64,000 nucleotides of DNA from Volutella citrinella (taxonomy: Eukaryota; Ascomycota; Sordariomycetes; Hypocreales; Nectriaceae), in the NCBI GenBank assembly GCA_034401135.1, contig JAWZSP010000005.1, forward strand, positions 2,604,001 through 2,668,000, written 5' to 3'. The position numbers and the translations under genes are program-made. Within the stretch, counting starts at the first letter, position 1. The number at the start of each line of letters is the position of its first letter. The notes below the pieces were generated by a model that saw nothing but the letters and a program-made list of their open reading frames with translations, made no database searches and was not told where the DNA came from. Below are positions 1 to 10,727 of the stretch, piece by piece.

Positions 1-2048
1 TCAGCGTACCAGCCGTTCAGAGATGTGACAAATGCGGGCCAGACAACGAGGAATAGAGCGACGGATAGTTTCAGCGCATAAGCAAAGTCGTCTGAATCCT
101 GAAGCCACTCTAGCGAGTCTGCGATTTTGCCTCGTAGAACCAACAGCCGATTCGCCGTCCTGGGGCCGGTTTTCTTTTCTGTTTTGGGGTCTGGTGATTT
201 CCCCTTATCCCGAGAAGGTATCTCAAATTGAACTCGGTTTACTCCTTTCTCCTCATCAGTTGCTTTCGGCTGAACCACCCTCTCATTGCCTTGTGTTCTT
301 GGCCCACCCTTGGTATTGGAGTCTAGTGTCGCCTTGCCCCGCCTCACTTCCTTTCTTGCAGTGTCTGGCAAAACATGGCTATCGCTTTCACCACCGGTGG
401 TAAGCCATTGCCGAATGCTCATTTCCCTTGGGAGCCAAATGGTGGACCGGTCATTGCGGGCCTTTCGCTCTTCAACAACTTGCCTAACGTGTCTAAGCAT
501 TTGTAAAATGTACATGGCCGTCTGCCTCATGGCGAGGACGAAGGAAGAAATGAGAAATGTCTCCATGCGTGGCATGAAATCGACGCTGAGGCCAGACTTG
601 CTCATGGCTGTCCGCTTTAGCTCCATGGTGCAATCCGAATCAAATCGAGATAGAGCATCCGTGAATTCGTCGATCCGTAAGTCCAACTCCTCGAGATGAA
701 TACCTTTTGGAGCTGGGGAACCGGAGGGGAGGAGTGATACGTCGTAGCAGTAAGCGAGGCACGAGACAACCAACGCCACTGCCTCGTTAATAGAGGCCTC
801 AAACTCTTGAACTGGCTCTCGAATCTGCTCCACAATGGTCTCGAGGAATTTCGCACTCCCGCCTTCGATTTCTCTGGTGGGCTTCGCCTTTTCCACTCGT
901 TTTGTAAAATCCTCGATCGTAGAAACGCGTGCAAGTTCGGCCAAATCACTGTTTATACTATCAACTGTTGACAGATCGTCATCATCAACAGCCCTATCCG
1001 CATTCTCCAGAATGATAAACTTGTTCTCACAAGCACCAATAAGGTTGATGGCACTCTGGACCAGACTTGACATCTGGGAGGTGCTCAACGGCTTCATGCC
1101 GCTAGGTGGCAGAGGGGAGAAGGAGATCTCATAATTCACCTCTCGCTGAGCTGCCTTGCAGCGATCAAGACGCGTTCGCAGCTTGGACTTTCTCGCCGTC
1201 AAGCCGGCCAACGTGGTCAAATGCAATGGTACAGTTGAGGGTTTGAAACCACCTTGCGAAGGCTTGAAAGGGTTGGGGAAGCGATCAAGAAACTTCTTTA
1301 AACGCGTCTTCTTCCTCTTTCCTTGCTTATCTTTTCCTTTCGTGTTGGCCGCTTGCGCAACGGTACTGATTTGCCGGGGAGTTTGTCCATGATCACCACC
1401 AGGCGTAATAAACCAGTGAGTTGCACGACTTAGAGTCTCCACTGTCTCGCAGAGAGTATCAATGGTTGAAGTTCCAAGAAAACTGCTGGAAAGTTCCGGA
1501 AATATGGCCACGTTGACAACAAGTGTCATGGCAGCCCCGATCAGCAGTGGGTAACACACTCCAGTGAAGCCAGCCAATGTGACCTCATCTGCTGTTCCGA
1601 CAAGGGTGATGATTGATGCAACGAGGAAGAAGGATACGAACAAGAAAAGACGGGGGCTGGCCGATCTGACATAGCCGTGAAAGAGAGCGGCCACAAGAAG
1701 GAACATGGCTCGGATGGCATACCCGGCCGCTTTGTTGTGGGAGATGACCAGACTGGAAAGATACAGCCCAAGGGTGGACCACCCTAAGCCGGATAGTGCC
1801 CCAAATAAAAGCATTATCATGGACTGGATCATCATTCCCATGCGCTGTCCCGGATGAGCAAAGACTACAGCCATTGGGGCGAGAAATGTTGAATGGCCCA
1901 GGACTGCAACTGCATGAGGCGTGATGACGGCAATGATGGCAGCAGTGCAGGCAATCGTGCACTTGAGGATGCGGTGCCAAAGGTCATTTGTCTGGTCAGT
2001 CCAGACGGCGAGGACCAGCCGCTTTACTGGATTGACGTGGGTAGCCAT
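1..2048 (-). CDS. ArAE_2 / FUSC-type aromatic-acid exporter-like membrane protein (3' part outside window)
   Basis: The minus-strand reading frame is open from the ATG at 2048 to the left edge, where it is cut mid-codon, giving about 682 residues of a longer protein. The N-terminal third is a six-helix membrane block (residues about 25-205): hydrophobic segments around ILKCTIACTAAIIAVITPHA, GMMIQSMIMLLFGALSGLGW and TLVGTADEVTLAGF, with the family-typical FAHPGQRMGMM stretch after the first helices. A long cytosolic region follows, with a basic KGKRKKTRLKKF patch and an acidic/helical part. A second hydrophobic block starts at the edge (ALKLSVALFLVVWPAFVTSL). This layout is that of fungal ArAE_2_N/DUF2421 proteins (BRE4-like, related to fusaric-acid-resistance transporters). 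The substrate cannot be inferred. The first in-frame ATG after an upstream stop was chosen; the frame is open about 190 nt further upstream without an ATG, so a short upstream exon is possible. Confidence 0.82.
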   Translation of the reverse strand, partial: MATHVNPVKRLVLAVWTDQTNDLWHRILKCTIACTAAIIAVITPHAVAVLGHSTFLAPMAVVFAHPGQRMGMMIQSMIMLLFGALSGLGWSTLGLYLSSLVISHNKAAGYAIRAMFLLVAALFHGYVRSASPRLFLFVSFFLVASIITLVGTADEVTLAGFTGVCYPLLIGAAMTLVVNVAIFPELSSSFLGTSTIDTLCETVETLSRATHWFITPGGDHGQTPRQISTVAQAANTKGKDKQGKRKKTRLKKFLDRFPNPFKPSQGGFKPSTVPLHLTTLAGLTARKSKLRTRLDRCKAAQREVNYEISFSPLPPSGMKPLSTSQMSSLVQSAINLIGACENKFIILENADRAVDDDDLSTVDSINSDLAELARVSTIEDFTKRVEKAKPTREIEGGSAKFLETIVEQIREPVQEFEASINEAVALVVSCLAYCYDVSLLPSGSPAPKGIHLEELDLRIDEFTDALSRFDSDCTMELKRTAMSKSGLSVDFMPRMETFLISSFVLAMRQTAMYILQMLRHVRQVVEERKARNDRSTIWLPREMSIRQWLTTGGESDSHVLPDTARKEVRRGKATLDSNTKGGPRTQGNERVVQPKATDEEKGVNRVQFEIPSRDKGKSPDPKTEKKTGPRTANRLLVLRGKIADSLEWLQDSDDFAYALKLSVALFLVVWPAFVTSLNGWYA

Positions 2049-3089
2049 GGCGCCGGTGCTGGCGAGGCCTTGCGAGGATGGGATGACGTATGCGAGTACA
2101 ACGCGGCGAGGGTCAACATGCCAACAGCTGAGGCACCGGCGCGTCAAGACTGTTTGCGCTGGCGAGGCAGGCCGTTGAGGCGACGAAGCCAGACGCTTGC
2201 TGTAGGAGCTCACGAGACCTTGGCCGAGATATCATGTACCAAGGATATGGCGAGGAGGAGAGAGAGAAAGAGAGAGGGATCAGAGACTGACTGCTGTTGG
2301 GCAGCAACTAACTCATGCAGTCTTATGACATGAGGCTCGGCGCCCACGCTCGAAGCTGGAAATTGAACGTGTGGTTGGAGATGTTGTTGGTGTGTGCGCT
2401 AGCATCGGGCGCTGCTGCTGCGAATAATTCCTCTCGTTCTAGCTTGTCAATGACATGTGGGTGGAGAAGGAAGCTCCTGCCCAGAGAGGAACTGATGGGT
2501 GGTGCCCCTCCTTCCACTACCCAGTACCTAAAGATATCGGCAACCTGGAGGCTCACTCCCCAACTTCATGATGAATAAAAGCCACATTGATGTAGTTGGG
2601 GCCAAGTGAATGACCAGGTCAAAATGTTTAGTGGCATAGACTGGGTGCTCCCGAGTTGTCAACACAGCCGCATTGTGCGCCTGTGTGAAATTGCCAGATT
2701 GCATGGAAGGATAAGCTAGATTTCTCTTGGCCATTGAAACCGTTTTCTATCAGCGTTAATTAATTCCCGAAAAAAAAAAAGGCTCTGGTCAGAGGCATGC
2801 AACCAGGATGCAGTGGCGAACCCTTCTTTTTTGTCCTGCATGCTGAGTGTTGCGCAGGAAGCCCACGAGAGCTAGACGCTAGGCATCGACCAATCATGAG
2901 CCGCCCTCGATGCCCCGCGACCAACTGGGCTGCATCACCATCCACCCACCCATCCCATGCTATTTACCAAGCCCATCCCATCCAGCATCTATCGCGAACG
3001 AGCTCGTGTTCCACACTTGAACAGGCCTGGCCCAGTTCTGATCCGGATATTTCGCACCCTCCGCCCGGTCCTCCTGCCAGCTGCCCAGC
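2049..3089. promoter_or_regulatory. Divergent intergenic region between the ArAE transporter and AP-2 sigma
   Basis: No supportable gene. It contains a GA-rich run at about 2251-2281, which is a CT-rich tract in the transporter's direction, as is common before fungal starts. There is also an A11 run near 2770 and a CCAAT pentamer at 2890-2894 about 200 nt before the AP-2 sigma start. Short ORFs here show no recognisable domain. Confidence 0.5.
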
Positions 3090-3601
3090 ATGCTCTCCTT
3101 TATCCTCATCCAGAACCGACAGTGCGCACCCTCCCCTCCCCTATTCTCACCTCTAATCCGCCGGAACCCGCGGTGCTAACCATGCCGGCCACCACTTCCA
3201 GGGGCAAGACTCGTCTCGCCAAGTGGTACGCGCCTTTCAGCGACGATCAGAAGATCAAGCTCAAGGGCGAGGTCCACCGCCTCGTGGCCCCCCGCGACCA
3301 AAAGTACCAGTCCAACTTCGTCGAGTTCCGCAACAACAAGATCGTCTACCGCCGCTACGCCGGCCTCTTCTTCTGCGCATGCGTCGACACCAACGACAAC
3401 GAGCTGGCCTACCTCGAAGCCATCCACTTCTTCGTCGAGGTCCTCGACGCCTTCTTCGGCAACGTCTGCGAGCTCGACCTCGTCTTCAACTTCTACAAGG
3501 TCTACGCCATCCTAGACGAAGTTTTCCTCGCCGGCGAGATTGAGGAGACGAGCAAGCAGGTCGTCCTAACAAGATTGGAACACCTGGACAAGCTTGATTG
3601 A
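3090..3601 (+). CDS. aps2: AP-2 complex subunit sigma (clathrin adaptor small chain)
   Basis: Two exons, 3090-3121 and 3202-3601, encode 143 residues, the normal family length. Exon 1 codes for [10 protein letters not shown] plus part of a Gln codon. The 80-nt intron has a GTGCGC donor, a CTAAC branch site near 3176 and a CAG acceptor. It restores the near-invariant family start [20 protein letters not shown]. The ATG at 3182 lies inside the intron and would drop the first beta strand, so it was rejected as start. The rest follows the adaptin sigma fold with the conserved stretches [40 protein letters not shown] and [20 protein letters not shown]. In the AP-2 tetramer this subunit helps bind acidic-dileucine cargo at the plasma membrane. 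Identification is very secure. Confidence 0.96.
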
Positions 3602-3981
3602 GGACCAGCACAGTGCATGTCGCTTGGTTCACGGAAAATATGCCGGGTGGGAACAAGCTGTGGCTGGGGATAATATGGACATATGTGTAGCACGAACACT
3701 TCATCTTTGGCTTTTCTTGGCCGGCACGGGAGTTAGGGCGTAAAAAAACCAAAGTCTGGGTTTCTTGTTGAGAATATTTGCGCATACAATTGTCTCAGGA
3801 TGGTGCATCGGTACCAAGATCGCGCCCTCACGGCGCAGGTGACGCATTTGCATAGCCCGGCATGTAGAACAAGGCGGGCGAAAACAAAATGAAGCCCCCC
3901 TCAAAAACGCCCCCCATGTTGAACTCCAGTTCTGATACTACGCATGAATGGTCTTTACTCCTTGTGTGTGTGTGTTCGCCA
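3602..3981. other. Convergent 3' intergenic region (AP-2 sigma / IST1)
   Basis: The 380 bp between two convergent stop codons hold 3' UTRs and terminators of both genes. No ORF with family features and no structured RNA was seen. A short GT-rich run sits at about 3963-3975 next to the IST1 stop. Confidence 0.5.
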
Positions 3982-4996
3982 CTACTTCCTCTTTAGCGCT
4001 GCAAACCGCCGTTCCAAATCCGCAATGTCCGGAATGTCTCCGTCTGGCTTCTTCCTCCCCGCCGCTGCCTTGGACGGCGTATCGGGCTTCTTGGTCGGCT
4101 TCAACTCCACCGAGCCCAACGTCACCTTGGGATGGACATTGTCCGTTGTCATCCGGGGTGGCGTCACCGTCAGAGGGCTGGCCGGGCCCCCAAGCGCCTT
4201 GATTCGCGCGGGGGTGCCCCCTTCGGACAGCATCTTGTCCTCGGCCAATATCGGGTCAGCGAGAATCTTCTGCTCCTTGAGACCGCCATCGTCGTCGTCG
4301 TCGTCGTCGTCCTCACCACCTTGGCCTCCGTCGCCTTCCTTGTCGTCTACATCTAGTAGCTCGGTCGGAGGCGTAGCAGGCACTTCCCGCTTGGGCCAGG
4401 CAACTCCATATGCCCGCGCAATTTCCTCGAGGTATCCCACCACCAACTCCTCCTTCGGGGGCTCTACGCCCAGCTTCTTGACAACCTTGGCGTTGACCTT
4501 GCCTTCTGTGTTTTCCATGGCTGCCATCACAAACTCTTTGCCGTACTTCTCTGCCAATAGTGTGCGGACGGTGGTCAGTTCCTTGATCTCCGTCTTCGGT
4601 GCCGCGTAGATGAGGCTCTGAATGGCCTCCTCGAGTCCCGGGTCGACTACGGAGCCCTCCATTAGACCAGCCCGCGCCAACAGGAGCTCGCAGTACAGCT
4701 CTAAAATTTCGTGCAGCTCGGTCGTGATGTCGGCTCGAATAATGTTCTCGACCCGGATGCGCGCCGAGTCCTCCTTACCAGCCTCGAGCAGCTGGGCCAT
4801 GGCCCTTCGGTGTGTCTTGCCCAGCTGTTCATCACGCTGTTGCACCATGCGCAGACGCGCAATGGTGAGCTTCAGCTGGACCTTGACCTTGGTCTTCAAC
4901 CCGGGGAAATCAACACATGGTCAGCGCATTGCGTCACAGGTTTGGTGGGGCACTGCAGCGGGGTCTTCTTACCAGCCAGGTCGCGGCGGGAGGCAT
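3982..4996 (-). CDS. ist1: IST1-like regulator of ESCRT-III/Vps4
   Basis: Exons 4973-4996 and 3982-4893 encode 311 residues; the intron has a GTAAG donor, a CTGAC branch and an AG acceptor. The tiny first exon gives MPPAATWL and joins to TKVKVQLKLTIARLRMVQQR, the first helix of the Ist1 (DUF292) domain, which extends to about residue 175. The C-terminal half is low complexity, with eight consecutive Asp from a (GTC/GAC)n tract. The very C-terminus, DIADLERRFAALKRK, fits a MIM1-type MIT-interacting motif that would bind Vps4 or related MIT proteins (inference from the motif). IST1 controls Vps4 recruitment and ESCRT-III turnover at endosomes. The downstream frame alone lacks an ATG, which supports the upstream mini-exon. 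Confidence 0.93.
4289..4311. repeat. Coding GTC/GAC trinucleotide tract
   Basis: Seven uninterrupted GTC units on the + strand encode the poly-Asp run of the IST1-like protein. Slippage here would change the number of Asp without breaking the frame. Confidence 0.9.
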
Positions 4997-5771
4997 ATCG
5001 AAGAGTTGTGCGAGGAGAGCGACGGGTTGGGTAAGTTGGTAGGCTATTGCAGAATCAAGGATTGCAGTGAAGCGGAAGCTGGCGCTGCACAAAGTCCTGT
5101 GGAAGATGGGAGCGGAGCTGCGTGGACTGGGTGTTGGTGAGGCATGGGATGCTTTAGGTCCTACGGCCTGGCGCTTTATGACCTGGAGCCCCATGAGCTC
5201 ATCTAGCTGCCTCGACGGTTGGCCCCACTCTGCCCCAGAACTTGCGCCGCACCCGCTTGCCGCGTGACGACTAATAATAAATTGATATAGCATTCGCGGT
5301 TGCCTAGCTCTCCGGCCTTTGCAATGCCATGCACTGATTGATTTGGACACCCCCAGGACGAGCTGTTGATGGGTCGGTCGTAGCATCACTTCGTGTTGAT
5401 ATCCTTGCGCAGATTGGCACGCAGCTGGCTTGGCAGGACGGACAAGCTGGAATAAAGCATTCTTAAATATGCATCCTAAAACAGGGTGCCGAGTCTTTCT
5501 GCCTGGGCTATATATGTTACACTATAGTACTGTATGATCCAACCCAATCCAGGTTATATGCAGTTCCCGTACGGAGGGCCAATACCCGTACCGCCAAGCC
5601 ATGGCACAGCTCCAGAAATGTCCTTCATCGCCTGTGAACGCCAATCCCCAGTACCCTCTCAGCAAATGCCTTTACCTAGGCGAGGTGTGTTACAGCCCGT
5701 TTTCTGTTGCGTCCTGTTGCGTCCTGTTGCTCCCCCCGGGCAGCCGTGCTCTCACGAGGCACGACATTAAT
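4997..5771. promoter_or_regulatory. Intergenic region between NMA111 3' end and IST1 5' end
   Basis: About 775 bp without a supportable gene: the 3' UTR of NMA111 and the promoter of IST1. It contains a TATATAT stretch near 5509 and a short tandem repeat at 5705-5732. Confidence 0.5.
5705..5732. repeat. Short tandem repeat, unit TGTTGCGTCC
   Basis: The 10-base unit occurs twice exactly and a third time partially, about 40 bp beyond the NMA111 stop codon. It lies in presumed 3' UTR or spacer. Confidence 0.85.
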
Positions 5772-8700
5772 CTACATCTGCGTTCCCATCGATTCCATTT
5801 CGGCATCTTCCGTCGTGATGGGAACGCCGTCTATCGCTTCTCCTGCAAAGACCTCTTTGCCTTCGTATGTCGCTCGGCGCCATCCGCAGGCCTCTTTGTC
5901 ATCCTTGATCCACTCCATTGTAGGGAAATAGTGGTCATTCTTCTTCATGGTAATGACCCAAGGCACATTGTCAAAGGTCACAGCCTTGAGGCGGAAATCT
6001 GTATCTTGGTTAGCATTCCTGTGTGGTGGTAGATGCGCACTGACGAATACATACATGTGTTGTCGGGAATCTCCCGTGTCGCAGCGATGAATGACGTTAG
6101 GTCGGGGGTTGGGGTGCCGTTGACATGTGTGATGAAGTTGGTTGGTGCCACGCCGTACTGATAGGCCGGAGAGCCGCGGATCCTACTCGAGACGTAAACC
6201 TCGCTGTGCAGCTTGCTAATTTGCTGTCGGACGGCTTGGTGGGGTCGGTGGAGGATGGCACCGCAGAACGATACTGCATGGTCCGTTTCGGTGTTGTCCG
6301 TCGACACGGTCGGGAGCTGCAGGTGAATTTCCTCGCACTCTCGCACAATGACTGCGTCCAGGACCTCGTGCGAGTACATCACGTCAAAGTCGGAAATGGT
6401 CGTGCACATCTTGCCGTTCAGCGTCAGGACAATATCGCCCTCCAATAGTGACACCGGGTGCACCTCGCGCTCGAAAGCGCGCTTGCTGACCATGAAGAGC
6501 TGGTGGTGGGATCGGTTGGCCTGCGTCACCTTCTTGATCCATTCGCCAGAGACACCCATGACGGATGCCTGCGACATTTGGATGGATCGGAACTCCACGG
6601 ACAGAATCCGGAGGTTGGGAGTGGCACCCTTCTGAATCGCCTCGATAACAGGCAGCAGCGTCTTGGTACCCAAGCCGAGGTAGTACTCCTCGTCTCGCTG
6701 CGAGCATGGCGACCGCTCGCCCAGATAGGAGAGCCAGAGAGCCTGCACGGTCCCATCAGGCGCAACCAGAACACCGCTGCTGCAGGAAGATCCGAGGTTG
6801 CTGTCAATTGTGATGGCGTCCACATTGACTGCACGGTACCGGGGGGCGCCAGAGTTGGCGGGAATCGCGACTGCGGTGATCTCGGTCACATTGGTTGAGC
6901 CGTGCACAACGCGGCCGATGCGGTTGTGGCCCAAGAAATACGTTTTGGCACCCTGGGTGAGAACCTCGGTGCTCAGGCGGGCACTCTTAACCGGGGCGTC
7001 CACGAGCGCGGGATCGTACTGAATAACGGCATAGTTTTGAAGTGGGTGCAGGAACACCACCTTGCCATCAACGATGATGGAGTCCGCAATAGTGACGGTG
7101 ATATCGCAGAGATCGTAGGGGACAATGGCTCTTGAGATGAGAACCAAGCCCTTTTCCGCATCAATGACAAGACCCATGCCCCACCGGCGATTCTTGGGGA
7201 ACCCGTCCAGCTTGACGGGCATGGTGCAGTTGACATGGACGAAGCTGCGGATCAGATCTGCGATTCCGGGGTGGGGCATATGGTCCAGCTCGATGAAGGA
7301 CGCGGACCGGCGGACCGGAACGACGGGGGGAAGAGGGTCACCCAGGTCGCTAAAGTCCCAGACACCCGACTCATCGTTCCGAACGGCCAGCTTCATCTTG
7401 GATGCCCAATGTCGGTCAACATAGATAACAGTCGTGTTGAGGGTATGCAGATCGCGCAGGTGCTTGTAAGTCACCACAACCCTAGCGCGGTCAGGAATGG
7501 CCTTCATCACGTCGATAAACGTCTTGAGGTCAGGGACCTTCTTGTGGTCGACCGACTGCACGATCCAGCCATTGTCGGTGTTGTCAAACCGGAAAGACCC
7601 CGCGGACTCGCAGACATAGACGCCCTGCACGGCGACGGCATAGAGCCGAGCCTGCTGGTAGGACAGGTCGTGGAAGCTGGCGCCTGCCACGGTAACGAAA
7701 CGGTCAGGGGTGATTTTGTGGAGGTCTCCCACCTCGATCTCAACCTCAATGTCTTGGCCTCCACGCTGAAGGAGCAACTTGATGGCATTTCCAACGTTGG
7801 AGTCCAGGATATCATCTAGACGAATGAATTGCGTAATCAGCTCCCCATTCACCTTGATGAGAACATCGCCCTCCTCAATCTTGCTATCAGAAGGGCCTTG
7901 CGGAAGGACAATCTCGGCGACCAGCATGTTGGTCTCGGCTGGGAACTCCTTTCGCATCGCTGCCTCCCACTCGGGGGTTAGGCCCAATCTGCGGCATTCG
8001 TCGAACGGCTTGAGCAAGAATTGGCACTGAATGTCGCCCCGCGTAATGGGCTTGCCTTGCTGGATACACTGAAGCGCGCGTAGGGGACGATCCAGGGGTA
8101 GGAAGTAGTCTGTAGATGCGCCATCAGTTCGGCCACCAGCCTGCAGCGCAACAGCACAGCCGTCCTTGTTCACCACCGGACTGCCCGAACTACCTCCGCT
8201 AGCAGCAGCGCTTGCTTGGTAGTAGCAGGTGTTGAAATCGCTGTAGCCTTCGCCATACTCGGGGGCGTTTCGATCGAGACGACTGATGACACCGGAGAGA
8301 ATACTGAGTTTTTCGCCCGCATCGTTACCAACTACTCGAATCTCGACGCCAACTACATGAATGGGTGTGTCAGTCCTGGTCGCTCTCCTGTTCTGCAGGC
8401 GGTGAATGACGTACCATCGGCGAGGTCTGGGCGAAGCTCTAGACCGTCAACTTGCATATATTTGATGGCCGTGGGGTCGTATCGTAGGATGCCAAAGTCG
8501 TGCACAGGGTCGCGATATACGGGATAGCAGTCGACCTCCTCATGGTTGTCGAAAACGCAGTGCCCCCAGAAGGGTCCAGCGCCGACAACGTGTCGATTTG
8601 TCATGATGTAACTACGCAGTCCGTGTTAGCTGGCGACGGGTAGGACGCGTTGGAAAAGTACGAACCCTCGCTTGGCATCGACGACGTATCCCGTGGCCTC

Positions 8701-9003
8701 GCTGGTTAAGGCTGGATCGGTGTCGAAGGAGCAGGTCTGGCAGAAGCGGATGGCCACGACATTCCGGACGACCCTCTGGATGGTGTCCTGCCACTCACCC
8801 AGACTACCCGGGGTCCCGATATACATGGCATCGTGAGGGTGCAGGTCGTGGGCCAATTCAGACTCGTCATCATACTCGATGATGTCTGGTGTATTGTCGT
8901 CGGCCGAGAGCTTGCCGTTAACAGGTCTCTTCGCCCGGGGGACCTGGTCGGGGGAGCCCGGGGCCTTTCTCTTGCCCCTGGCAGATGCAGCGGAACCATT
9001 CAT
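5772..9003 (-). CDS. nma111: Pro-apoptotic HtrA-like serine protease NMA111
   Basis: Four exons, 8666-9003, 8415-8611, 6055-8352 and 5772-5998, sum to 1019 residues, the usual family length. Introns are 54, 62 and 56 nt; the last has a TGCTAAC branch. Residues 10-27 are basic and Pro-rich ([18 protein letters not shown]), a likely nuclear localisation signal. The trypsin-like domain has His120 in TNRHVVG, Asp151 in PVHDFG and Ser234 in GGSSGSPVV. These positions are one off those known for yeast Nma111. PDZ regions follow, and a second degenerate protease-PDZ half is expected from family architecture. The C-terminus carries [20 protein letters not shown] and EACGWRR. In yeast the protein is nuclear and cleaves the IAP-like Bir1. 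The start was chosen as [13 protein letters not shown]; the frame is open further upstream. Confidence 0.95.
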
Positions 9004-10727
9004 GATGGTGGTGTAGATGTTGCGGTAGGTGAGAGTACAGGGTGTCTTCCAACGCGGTCGAAGTTGAGGTCGCAGCTTCCGGGGCGGGAGTTGAGGGAAG
9101 AAGGAGAGGGCGACGACGGGTCTGGCGAGTGGCGAGCCAGGGTGTGCTGTCGCTGGGAAAGTTGGGAGGGCCGCCTTTTGTAGCACTCAGCACGCGATGA
9201 CGAGGGTCGCTATGTCGATTTCCGGGGCGACGGGGAGCGGCGGCTCATCCAGGCGTGCTGGGGCTGCGCGTGAATAGGCAGATAATCGACGAGGTCGGCT
9301 CCGCTGGTGGTGTTGATGGAGGGAGATGTTGCGCATGTGATGGGATGCCAGGCTGAGGATCTGGGGAAAAAACGATACACACCTTTTGCCCTGGGACGAA
9401 GGTGGATCAGCAGCAGCAATATTGCATACGGCCCAAACTTGACGGCGCCGAGGCGGTGGGTCCGCGCCACGCTAGGCCCAGTAGGCTGCACAGTGGATGC
9501 AACCCCCAGGACTGGGTCACCACCATCACCGAGTACTATACTGGCCAGGTGAGCGCTGGGGCGCCTGTTCTTGTGTAAGAGTTGCGCAGCAATAATCATG
9601 GATGGCCATGAATGGATGGGATCCTGCTCCGACATGGCCTGTAACGATGCTTATTTTACCTCCCGAGAGCAACGACTGGGTCACCCACTCACTTCCATGG
9701 CACCCGTAGCACCCGTAGCACCCGTACACTGCTACTGTTCAGCACTCCCTGGCCCTCTCTCTACCTGCCCGCGTTAGTACCTTACCCAAGGCGCCAACCT
9801 TACCTACACGACGTGCAGTCGGCGTGCACAGCCATTCAAGACGCTAACCGCTCAACCGACAGCACTCCCATGTCAGGGCCAGCAGCTTTGCCATAGGCCA
9901 GGGTGACTACTCCGCGCGCCCGCAACACTGTGTCATCGGCCTTCCGGGGCCGTCCGCATCTGAGAACTGACTGGCTTCTCACTTCAGGCCATCACCCAAA
10001 CAAAACTCCCCTCCAAGCCTTTCGCTCATGCGCCCACACACCACCCTCATGCCCTTGCTGCATCACCCTCTATCGAGCTGCACCACCTCACACCCTCTCG
10101 CACGCTGAGCCTTGTGTTCATGGGCTGGTGGTGTGGGCGTTTGACCTTCCGAGTGGCGTGCATCCCATCTCAATGACATGGCCAAGCTGGGCAGTTGAGA
10201 CTTTTTACTGCACAACTGCACTAGTATTACACGACTATGAGTACAGAACTGCAGGCGACTGCGCAGGGGCGGCTTCGAGACATGGAGATGTATGTCTCAC
10301 ATATTGGCACCCCTCGTCCCGTCCCGTGGCGCACCTGACTGCGATAGTGTGTGCCTATTTGTCTGTTGCCACCTCGTAATGATAACCAAGCCTCCTAACC
10401 TTCCGAGATGGCGACCCGCTGTCCTACCCGCGATGTGCTCGGAATGAGAGCCATGCCCCCCAGCGAGTCGATGCTGTTGAGCCTAGGCCGCCGCGCCAAC
10501 GAGACACTGCACCTCTAAAGGTGGCTGCGTGAATGGCTTCCGCACCACCATCGTTGTAGAATCGCGACACGTTGCTGCACCCACCGTCGTTCTCATGTGA
10601 CCCGAACTCAGTGTCTCGTGCGAACCGGACGAGGGGGCTCGAGGCAGCCTTTTAGCGGGGCGCCCATACACTCACTCTCTATGCACCCTTGGATCCATGG
10701 CCGCGGCCGTTTAGTCTAAGCTCGGCT
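9004..10727. other. Intergenic region without supportable gene (NMA111 promoter / ferroportin 3' side)
   Basis: About 1.7 kb. ORFs up to 158 codons occur on both strands but none shows a domain, plausible composition or intron structure. The part near 9003 should hold the NMA111 promoter and 5' UTR. A 9-bp minisatellite lies at 9701-9727. Confidence 0.5.
9701..9727. repeat. Three-copy 9-bp minisatellite CACCCGTAG
   Basis: Three consecutive units, the third ending in CACCCGTAC. It is non-coding as far as can be seen. Confidence 0.85.

Noticed and set aside
3182..3601. ATG at 3182 as the AP-2 sigma start
   Set aside because: It lies in the intron just before the acceptor and would lack the conserved [11 protein letters not shown] segment that an upstream exon supplies.
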